Positions 47,147-53,777 of a stretch of 64,000 nucleotides of DNA are shown here, piece by piece. The notes beneath the pieces were generated by a model. The model was not told the DNA's origin. It made no database searches and saw nothing but the letters and a program-made list of their open reading frames with translations. Numbering within the stretch: the stretch's first letter is position 1; each line of letters starts with the position of its first letter. Made by a program: the position numbers and the translations under genes. The DNA comes from Blastocatellia bacterium (lineage in GTDB: Bacteria; Acidobacteriota; Blastocatellia; UBA7656). The DNA lies in contig DATENM010000031.1 in assembly GCA_035275065.1 (NCBI GenBank), forward strand, positions 1 to 64,000, read 5' to 3'.

Positions 47147-47421
47147 GTGGCCCAGCAATCACAGCATACTCTCATTGAGCAGGTCTTGGAACTGCTCAGT
47201 GAGCAAGGGACGGATGGTTTCCTTGCCGCTCTGAGCATTCTCTTGAGTGCTGCCATGTGCTTTGAACATGAACACTTCTTACAAGCCGCCCCCTATGAGG
47301 GCACCCGGAGCGCCGCGACGTTGCCAAGGGCTTCAAGCCCAAGCGCCTGCGTACCCACTTGGGTGAACTCGACCTGCGCATCCCACAGGTGCATCAGAGT
47401 GACTTCTACCCACAAGCGACC
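47147..47421 (+). pseudogene. IS256-family transposase, frameshifted and truncated
   Basis: The frame opens at the GTG at 47147 (AQQSQHTLIEQVLELLSEQG, then FLQAAPYE). Near 47310 a one-base loss shifts the frame. In the next frame the text continues with [20 protein letters not shown] and SDFYPQA, the usual IS256 N-terminal block. It stops matching after about 47415, so the catalytic part is absent. Confidence 0.7.
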
Positions 47422-47712
47422 CGGCCCTGCAAAACTGTAAACGATCAATTAACCGCAGCAAGGGCATGTGTCAAGAGCCGAACGATTCAGGAGATTGCGC
47501 GGAAAGTACCCGGCGTGCAGACCCAATATGACGGCTACGGCAACCCCACACTCCAGACCGATGCCCGCGGCGTTCAGATGCCCGCTGAAGGTCTGGTACA
47601 TCGGCACAGGCGGCAGCGACGATCCGACCGCCACCAGGCCGCTTTTGCCTTCAGGGGTGGCCGCCCCTCCGATATCACCATCAGCCACAACAACCTCAGC
47701 AGCTCGGTGGCG
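47422..47712. other. Scrambled junction sequence
   Basis: Open frames exist but change identity every few dozen codons (a [15 protein letters not shown] stretch recalling RHS repeats, then a [11 protein letters not shown] stretch recalling beta-helix proteins). I read this as joined gene remnants between the IS256 fragment and the DUF1080 fragment. Confidence 0.35.
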
Positions 47713-47832
47713 GGCAACACCTGGCACGACAAGCCGGCGCTCTACATCGCCCACGGGCCGAAGGCGTCGTTGAAGCTACAGGATCACGGCAACCCTGTGC
47801 GCTATCGCAATATCTGGATCAGACCTCTGTGA
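47713..47832 (+). pseudogene. 3' fragment of a DUF1080 gene (second copy of 41733-41852)
   Basis: The 120 bases align without gaps to the end of the intact DUF1080 gene, with five differences, all synonymous: Asn AAT/AAC, and the terminal Arg-Pro-Leu written CGT CCG CTC versus AGA CCT CTG. The upstream sequence is unrelated. The fragment has no start. Confidence 0.85.
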
Positions 47833-47943
47833 GTGAACAGTGACGGGTGACAAGGGATGAGGAATGAGGGCGGCGGGATGAGTAAGAAGACGGCGCGCTG
47901 AACGTCTCGTTCTCATCCCTCATCCCTCATCCCTCATCCCTTC
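47833..47943. repeat. Mirror-arm repeat of 7-base units (GGGATGA)
   Basis: The left side has GTGACGG/GTGACAA then GGGATGA/GGAATGA units. The right arm (about 47908-47941) is four to five CATCCCT-type units. The last codons and stop of the PLP decarboxylase lie in the right arm. Confidence 0.75.
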
Positions 47944-49455
47944 CTTAAGCTGGCGCGCAACGCGGCGCAGGTCGTCGAGCAGAATTTCCATGTCGCGCAT
48001 GGTCGTGCGGTAATTCATCACACAGCCGCGCAGGCTGAAGCGTCCATTGAGGCGCGCGTTCGACAGGTACGAGCTGCCGTCGCGTTGCAGCTCGACCAGC
48101 AGCCGTTCGTTCAAGGCGTCGAGCTGCTGATCGAGCTGTTGGCGTTCGCTTTCAGCGATGCCGTCGAGCGCGCGCTTGAGCCGCGCCGGCAGGTAACGAA
48201 AACAGAAGATCGATAGCTCGACCGGCGCGAGCATCTCGAAGTCGTCGCTCGCCTGCACCATCCGTTCAAGATAGTGTGCGCAAGCGATGTTCGCTTCAAT
48301 GGTTTCACCGAGCCGGCGGACGCCGACGCCTTTCAGCACCATCCACAATTTCAAGGCGCGAAACCGCCGTGACAGTTCCGGCCCATAATCCCAAAAAGCG
48401 AAGGCTTCGTCCGCCTCTCCTTCTATGACGCGCGTGTACTCGGTATCGTGCGCGAAAGTCGCGCGCGCCGCATCACCGTCGCGATACAGCACACAGCCGC
48501 AATCGAGCGGCAGGTAGAGCCATTTGTGCGGGTCGAGGGCGATGGAATCGGCTTCGTTGATTGCCGCAAACCAGGGCCGCGCCGATTCGGCCAGCGCCGC
48601 AAAGCCGCCATAGCTAGCATCTACGTGCAGCCACAGGTTGAACCGGCGAGCGATGCGGCTCACTTCAGCAAGCGGGTCGAAAGCGCCGGTCGCCACCGTG
48701 CCGGCATTCGCCACGACGCAGAACGGCAGGTGGCCGTCGCGGAGGTCCTCGGTAATCTTCGCCACCAGATCATCGAGGTTGATTTTGAAGCGCCCGTCTA
48801 CCTTGACGACGCGCATGTTGTCGCGTCCCAGCCCGAGCAGCGCCGCCGCCTTGGCGACGGAATGATGGGTTTCTTCGGAAACATAGAGGCGCATCGCTTG
48901 CGGCAAGCCGCGCGCGCCTTCGCGCATCACGTCGGCCGGAGCTTTCGCGCGGCGGGCGGCGGCCAGCGCCGCAAAATTCGCCATCGAGCCGCCGCTGACC
49001 AACAACCCGGCGGCGCTCGCTTCAACGCCGAGAATCTGCTTGATCCAGTCAATCGTCAGCCGCTCGACCTCCGTCGCCGCCGGCGCCGAGCGCCACGCGG
49101 TCAGGTTGGCGTTGAGCGTTGAAGCCAGCAGGTCGGCGAGGGCCGCAATAGCCGTGCCGGGTGATTGCACGTAGCCAAACATACGCGGGTGACCGTTATG
49201 CCGGCTCGTCGGCACGATCACCTCGCGGAAAGCATCGAGCAGTTGCTCGAAGTCAACGCCTTCTTCGGGCAAGACAGCGTCTAATCGCTCGCGAATCTGA
49301 TGGGCTGTGGTGTTTGGGTAGACTTGCCGCTTGCTGACTGTGTCGAGATAGTCGGCTAAAGCTTCGACGGCGGCGTTGCCCCAGCGGCGCACCGTTTCGG
49401 CAGACGGATCGAGCGCGGCTGCGGGTTGATGATCCGGCTTCAGGTTATCGCTCAT
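47920..49455 (-). CDS. PLP-dependent group II amino-acid decarboxylase
   Basis: The 511-residue protein resembles aromatic L-amino-acid/tyrosine decarboxylases. It has the PLP Lys in LDPHKWLYLPLDCG (about residue 306) and LWLHVDASYGG (family usually HVDAAYGG). It also shows VSGGSMANFAAL and NAGTVATGAFDP. The ATG at 49455 overlaps the upstream hydratase stop as TGATG, so the two are coupled. The C-terminus (KEGMRDEG) is encoded by GGGATGA repeat units, showing that the repeat has invaded or extended the gene end. Confidence 0.85.
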   Translation of the reverse strand: MSDNLKPDHQPAAALDPSAETVRRWGNAAVEALADYLDTVSKRQVYPNTTAHQIRERLDAVLPEEGVDFEQLLDAFREVIVPTSRHNGHPRMFGYVQSPGTAIAALADLLASTLNANLTAWRSAPAATEVERLTIDWIKQILGVEASAAGLLVSGGSMANFAALAAARRAKAPADVMREGARGLPQAMRLYVSEETHHSVAKAAALLGLGRDNMRVVKVDGRFKINLDDLVAKITEDLRDGHLPFCVVANAGTVATGAFDPLAEVSRIARRFNLWLHVDASYGGFAALAESARPWFAAINEADSIALDPHKWLYLPLDCGCVLYRDGDAARATFAHDTEYTRVIEGEADEAFAFWDYGPELSRRFRALKLWMVLKGVGVRRLGETIEANIACAHYLERMVQASDDFEMLAPVELSIFCFRYLPARLKRALDGIAESERQQLDQQLDALNERLLVELQRDGSSYLSNARLNGRFSLRGCVMNYRTTMRDMEILLDDLRRVARQLKEGMRDEG

Positions 49456-50219
49456 CACTTTTTCAAGAAGCGGGCGACGCCGCGCTTGCAGTCTTCGGTC
49501 ATGCGCGTGATGGCGTTGAGCTGGGCGCCGGCTTCGAGCGCCGTTTCCATCGTCATGCCGTCCATGTGATAAAGCAGGCTCTTGGCCAGCATCACCGCCG
49601 ATGCGCTCTTGCGCGCGAGCTCGTTGAGTGTCGCTTCAACGCCTGCGTCGAACTGGTCATCGGCAAAGCTGGCGTTGATCAAGCCGATCTCCGCGGCCAG
49701 CGGTGCGGCAATAATCTTGCCCAGTGTAATCAGCTCGAAGGCGCGTTTCTCTGACACAGAGCGGCGCAGGATGGCCATGACCATCGCCGGGATGAAACCG
49801 ATGTTGACTTCCGGGTAACCGAACTGCGCCGACTCGGCGGCCAGCACCAAGTCGCAGGCGGTCGCCAGTCCGCAGCCGCCCGCTAGCGCCCGCCCGCGCA
49901 CGGCGGCGACAATGGGGCGCGGGTGGCGGCGCATTTCGATGAAGAGGTCGGCCAGGTGGCGTGCGTCAGCGAGGTTTTCCGACACCGTCGCCTCACTGAT
50001 GCGTTGCAGGGCGGCGAGGTCTGCGCCGGAGCAGAAATCCTTGCCGGCGCCCGTCAGCAAGACGACGCGCGCGTTTGCATCGCGCGCCGCTTCGCCGAGG
50101 GCGCGGCGGATTTCCGCGACGATCTCCGCATCCAGCGCATTACGCTTATCGGGCCGGTTCAGCGTGACGCGCGCCACGCCGCCGCCGACCGCGTAGAGAA
50201 TCTTCTGATAATCACTCAT
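49455..50219 (-). CDS. Enoyl-CoA hydratase/isomerase family protein
   Basis: The 254-residue protein is full length for crotonases. It has VTLNRPDKRNALDAEI, GAGKDFCSGADLAAL and RGRALAGGCGLATACDLVLAAESAQFGYPEVNIGFIPAM; the oxyanion-hole glycines and the Glu of FGYPEV are present. It could act in fatty-acid or branched-chain breakdown. It is the first gene of a pair with the PLP decarboxylase. Confidence 0.85.
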   Translation of the reverse strand: MSDYQKILYAVGGGVARVTLNRPDKRNALDAEIVAEIRRALGEAARDANARVVLLTGAGKDFCSGADLAALQRISEATVSENLADARHLADLFIEMRRHPRPIVAAVRGRALAGGCGLATACDLVLAAESAQFGYPEVNIGFIPAMVMAILRRSVSEKRAFELITLGKIIAAPLAAEIGLINASFADDQFDAGVEATLNELARKSASAVMLAKSLLYHMDGMTMETALEAGAQLNAITRMTEDCKRGVARFLKK

Positions 50220-50250
50220 AGCGTCCCGCGCCGATGCGAAGGCCGGCGGG

Positions 50251-50817
50251 TTATTCGATGCGCCGTTCTTGCATCAGGCGGCGCATGCGCAAGACCGTCG
50301 AATTGTTCGGACGGCTCTTGCCATTCAACCAGCGGTCAACGGTCGAGCGGTGCAGGCCGATGGCGCGCGCCAGTTGCTCGCGGTTGTTGTTGAATGCCGC
50401 CATCAGTTTCGGCACCAGCTCGCGCCAGTCTTGATCCGAAACGTCGGGCTTCGCTTGCGTCTGCGTGTCATTGTTGGTTTGCGCGCTTGTGCCGCCGGTG
50501 ATTTCAGCCGAATTGGCAACCCCTTCGCTCTGATCGCCGGTCGGTTGCGGCATCGCCGTTGCCGCCGTCTGCGCGGCTTGCGGGTTGCCGGACTGTTGCG
50601 AGGTGAAAGCAAGACTGCCTTCGGCCTCGTTCTGCACATCAGCGGTACGCTGCGGCTCGGCCTGCGACTGGCCGACATTTTCAGCCGCGCTGCTCGTCGC
50701 CGGCTGCGAAGTTGCGGATTGCGCGCCTTGCGCGTTTTCAATGATGTCCGCTGTTTGGGTTTGCTCGGGTTCCCGCTCGCGGGCAGGGGTGGCGGCGTCG
50801 CCTTGATTATTGCTCAT
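50251..50817 (-). CDS. Small HTH protein with long disordered Q/A/T/N-rich N-terminus
   Basis: The 188-residue protein is low-complexity in residues 1-125 (Gln, Ala, Thr, Asn, Ser, Glu), without hydrophobic core. Residues 130-185 form a helix-turn-helix resembling XRE/CI-type (LVPKLMAAFNNNREQLARAIGLHRSTVDRWLNGKSRPNNSTVLRMRRL). The combination is unusual for a bacterial DNA-binding protein. Thirty-one bases separate it from the hydratase gene downstream. Confidence 0.7.
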   Translation of the reverse strand: MSNNQGDAATPAREREPEQTQTADIIENAQGAQSATSQPATSSAAENVGQSQAEPQRTADVQNEAEGSLAFTSQQSGNPQAAQTAATAMPQPTGDQSEGVANSAEITGGTSAQTNNDTQTQAKPDVSDQDWRELVPKLMAAFNNNREQLARAIGLHRSTVDRWLNGKSRPNNSTVLRMRRLMQERRIE

Positions 50818-50905
50818 CGTTCCCTCGAATGTCTAAAGATAACTCGACAAGCGCCACAACTCGATACATTCAGATTAGCAAACCACGCGCGCGCGCGGCA
50901 AGCAA

Positions 50906-51178
50906 TCAGAACTTGCCGAGCAAGATCAGCACGCCAATGATAATGAAAGCGACGGCGGCGGCGCGCTTGATCCATTCGAGCGGCAGGTAATGGCTGAGCG
51001 TCGCGCCGACGACGACGCCGAGCGCCGACACGCAGGCCAGTGCCAGCGACGCGCCGATGAAGACCGCCAGCGGCGCTTTGGTCTTTGCCGCCATCGTCAT
51101 CGCCGCAAGCTGCGTCTTGTCGCCCATCTCTGCCAGAAAGATCATGCCGAATGTCGTCAGTATAATTTTCCAATCCAT
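50906..51178 (-). CDS. One-domain GDT1/UPF0016 (TMEM165-like) cation transporter subunit
   Basis: The 90-residue protein has three membrane helices and a single AEMGDKTQLA motif (the E-x-G-D-K/R-T/S signature). Most family members carry two such halves in about 190-220 residues. A half-size protein must dimerise or pair with another half. Relatives transport Mn2+ or Ca2+. Confidence 0.8.
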   Translation of the reverse strand: MDWKIILTTFGMIFLAEMGDKTQLAAMTMAAKTKAPLAVFIGASLALACVSALGVVVGATLSHYLPLEWIKRAAAVAFIIIGVLILLGKF

Positions 51179-51278
51179 CGCGGGTGGCCTCCTCAGAAAA
51201 AGAAAAAGACGCGAGGCACACAGACCGTCTCTGCGTATCCTCTGCGTCCTTTGCGGTAAAACAGTCTTTTACCGACGG

Positions 51279-51638
51279 CTAATCGGTCACGCGCGCGCCG
51301 TTCAACTCGCGCGCCAATTGGTCGTCTACTTCAATCTCCATCCTGAGCAGCGCCGTGCTGTAGGTCTTACCCTGCGCGTCGGTCTTCAGCGACAGCGTGC
51401 CGCCGCCGTCAAGCGAATGGTGCAGCAGAAAATTCAGCGCGCCGAGATTGGGCAATTCATAGCGCTCGACCTCGCCGTGGCAGATGCCCGCGAAATGCGC
51501 TTTGACGCGCGCCGCCGTCACCTGCTCGGCAAGCAGTGGATAATACTCCGGCTGGTAAGCGATCAAGCCGACGTTGGCCGTGTCGCCTTTGTCGCCCGAG
51601 CGCGCGTGAGCCAGCTTCACCAGTTGCACTTTTGCCAT
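51279..51638 (-). CDS. AtuA C-terminal-type ferredoxin-fold protein
   Basis: The 119-residue protein begins KLAHARSGDKGDTANVGLIAY, the hallmark of the small domain that follows DUF1446 in AtuA-type proteins, and here it is a separate gene six bases after its partner. It is likely a subunit of the AtuA-like acyclic terpene or acyl-CoA pathway enzyme. Role in the complex unknown. Confidence 0.8.
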   Translation of the reverse strand: MAKVQLVKLAHARSGDKGDTANVGLIAYQPEYYPLLAEQVTAARVKAHFAGICHGEVERYELPNLGALNFLLHHSLDGGGTLSLKTDAQGKTYSTALLRMEIEVDDQLARELNGARVTD

Positions 51639-51644
51639 AATCGT

Positions 51645-53009
51645 CTATGCCTTCATCACGGAAATCCGCGGCTCGACTTCATCTTTAGGGACGAGCGCCG
51701 GCCAGTAAGCGATGATCTCTTCGACCTTCGGGCGCCCGCCGGCGAACCCGGTTACGGTCGGCGGGCCATTCAAGACCAGCGGCGCAATCTCGCGCGTGAA
51801 GCGCTCGACGGCGCGCTTATCCTGCGAGCGCACGCCGATGCGGAAGGTCACTTCGGCAAGGTCGGTCGGCGGAGCGCCTGACAGCGGGCCGTGGCACGCA
51901 TCTACGCCGACGAATTCCGTGAGGATCGAATCGAACTGTAATCCCATGCGCTCCAACCGCTCGCGCAGGACGCGATCCGCGGCTTGCGCTTTCTGGTAAG
52001 CGCCGGGCCATGCATAGACCAGCGAGCCGACGGCTTTCCATCCTGCCGAATAGCTGATGCTGACCTTGTAAGAATCGGTCGCCGTCCGGCCCTTGATTCC
52101 CGAAAAGCGCACGCGGTCACTGCCCGCCTGTTCGAGCTGGATAGTCGTGAAGTCGGCGACGCAATCGGGGGTGATGTAAGCGTGCGGGTCGCCCATCTCG
52201 TAAAGCAGTTGCTCTTTGATCGAAGCGACGCTGATGCGCCCGCCGGTGCCTTCGTGCTTGGTGATGACGAAGGTGCCGTCTTCTTGCGCTTCGATGATGG
52301 GATAGCCGATGTCGGCCATGTCGGGAATCGTCTGCCAGTCAATCAGGCAGTTGCCGCCAGTGCATTGCGCGCCGCATTCTATCGTGTGCCCGGCAATCGT
52401 CCCCGCGGCCAGCAAGTCCCAGGCGTCGGCGGGCCATTTGAATTCGTGAATCATCGGCCCGAGCGACAGCCCCGTGTCCGTGACGCGCCCGCAGATGACG
52501 ATCTGCCCGCCTTGATCCAGGCACTCGGCGACGGGCCGCCCGCCGAAATAAACATTGGCGCTAGCGACCTGCGGGCGAATCTGCGCGAGCGGCTCGCCGG
52601 TATCGAGATTCTTCAGCTCGACGCCGCGCGCAATGAAATCATCGAGCCGGTCGAGGATGTCGTCGCCAGCGACGATGCCGACCGCGACGCGCCCGCCGAA
52701 GCCTTTGCGGCGCGCGACTTCGATCACCGCATCGCGGCAGGCTTCAGGGTTGACGCCGCCGGCATTGGCGACGACTTTAACCTGGCGCTCGACGAGGTCG
52801 GGCAAGATTTCTTCGATCATCGCCACGAAGTCGCGCGCGTAGCCCTGGCGCGGGTCGCGGGCGCGCTGCTTCTGCATGATCGACATGGTGATTTCGGCGA
52901 GGTAATCGAGCGTCAAGTAATCGATGGGGCCGCGCCGCACCTGTTCGATGGGCGCGTCGAGCGAATCGCCCCAGAACCCCTGCCCGTTGGCAATGCGAAT
53001 GGTTTTCAT
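51645..53009 (-). CDS. AtuA-family (DUF1446) protein
   Basis: The 454-residue protein matches the acyclic terpene utilisation AtuA/DUF1446 family. It has [67 protein letters not shown] and GGNCLIDW. With the small downstream gene it forms the usual pair. Together with the nearby hydratase and acyl-CoA dehydrogenase it may serve branched acyl-CoA breakdown; this link is inference. Confidence 0.85.
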   Translation of the reverse strand: MKTIRIANGQGFWGDSLDAPIEQVRRGPIDYLTLDYLAEITMSIMQKQRARDPRQGYARDFVAMIEEILPDLVERQVKVVANAGGVNPEACRDAVIEVARRKGFGGRVAVGIVAGDDILDRLDDFIARGVELKNLDTGEPLAQIRPQVASANVYFGGRPVAECLDQGGQIVICGRVTDTGLSLGPMIHEFKWPADAWDLLAAGTIAGHTIECGAQCTGGNCLIDWQTIPDMADIGYPIIEAQEDGTFVITKHEGTGGRISVASIKEQLLYEMGDPHAYITPDCVADFTTIQLEQAGSDRVRFSGIKGRTATDSYKVSISYSAGWKAVGSLVYAWPGAYQKAQAADRVLRERLERMGLQFDSILTEFVGVDACHGPLSGAPPTDLAEVTFRIGVRSQDKRAVERFTREIAPLVLNGPPTVTGFAGGRPKVEEIIAYWPALVPKDEVEPRISVMKA

Positions 53010-53023
53010 GAAGCCTCAGAATA

Positions 53024-53127
53024 GTGACAAGTGACAGGTGACAAGTGACAGGACGTTGTCACTCAGAACCCTTGCATACTCTGGCATGCGCATTCCTTCT
53101 TGTCACTTGTCACCTGTCACTTGTCAC
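53024..53127. repeat. Mirror-arm repeat of 7-base units (GTGACAA/GTGACAG)
   Basis: The 28-bp arms (53024-53051 and 53100-53127) match at 27 of 28 positions when one is reverse-complemented. Each arm is four units in the order GTGACAA, GTGACAG, GTGACAA, GTGACAG/A. The repeat lies between the CDGSH gene end and the AtuA start. The unit family is also present at 28043-28196. Confidence 0.9.
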
Positions 53128-53130
53128 GGT

Positions 53131-53376
53131 TTACGCTTTGGGGACGGGTGCCGGCAGGTCGCGCGCTTCGACGGTGGATTGAAACCCGCCGCGCGCATGC
53201 GAGCCGTCGCAGAATGGCTTGTTGGCCGATTGGCCGCAGCGGCAGAGCGAAACAATCTTGCGCCCGCCGAGCCCGAAGGTGTTGCCGGCGGCGTCTTTGA
53301 GAATGATGTTCTCGCCCATCACGCGCAGCGGCCCATTGTTATTGCAGATGATTACCTGATCGTTCTCGTCGCTCAT
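53131..53376 (-). CDS. CDGSH-type iron-sulfur protein
   Basis: The start is the ATG at 53376 after AAGGAG, giving 81 residues. The CDGSH signature SLCRCGQSANKPFCDGSH supplies three Cys and one His for a 2Fe-2S cluster. These small proteins take part in redox or cluster transfer. A lone gene between repeats. Confidence 0.9.
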   Translation of the reverse strand: MSDENDQVIICNNNGPLRVMGENIILKDAAGNTFGLGGRKIVSLCRCGQSANKPFCDGSHARGGFQSTVEARDLPAPVPKA

Positions 53377-53647
53377 TGGTCGTCTCCTTGAAGGATGTGG
53401 ATTGCAGCCATCGTCTGACCGGTCATTGTAGCGCACGCGCCGCCCGCACAGAAAGCGCATTCGGCAATGCCAGGATCAACAGAGGACATCACGGCTGCTG
53501 ACCATCTACCATAAAGATTGAGGAGAGGCTCAACCTGGAGCCGACGCTCGCAGTTCGCCAATCAGAACATGGCGAGTCCCTGGACCTGCCACAAGCCGCG
53601 CCCCTGGAAGCCTACGTTGAGGACGTTGCCAAACAAGCATATCGAGC

Positions 53648-53776
53648 ATGCGCTTCTTTGGCGGACTGAGCATTGAAGAGACGGCTGAGGTGCTCGCCGT
53701 TTCGCCCGGCACCATCATGAGAGATTGGACACTGGCCAAAGCATGGCTACACCGCGAGATCAGCAAGGAAGCCTGA
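53648..53776 (+). pseudogene. ECF sigma factor remnant (region 4 only)
   Basis: The 42 codons read MRFFGGLSIEETAEVLAVSP, then GTIMRDWTLAKAWLHREISKEA, which is the C-terminal region 4 of the sigma factors usually found before PknB-PD40 kinases in this group. Upstream the frame is closed by a stop at 53618-53620 and the rest of the sigma gene is missing or scrambled (53377-53647 holds no other gene). The TGA lies one base before the kinase ATG, the normal spacing of the intact pair. Confidence 0.7.
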
Positions 53777-53777
53777 G

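Noticed and set aside
51187..51262. Possible mirror repeat with CTCTGCG units before the GDT1 gene
   Set aside because: Only one degenerate arm is visible (two units); I could not find a convincing complementary arm.
51984..53024. A long plus-strand open frame (346 codons) opposite the AtuA gene
   Set aside because: Antisense to a well-supported DUF1446 gene; no ribosome site and no recognisable domain.
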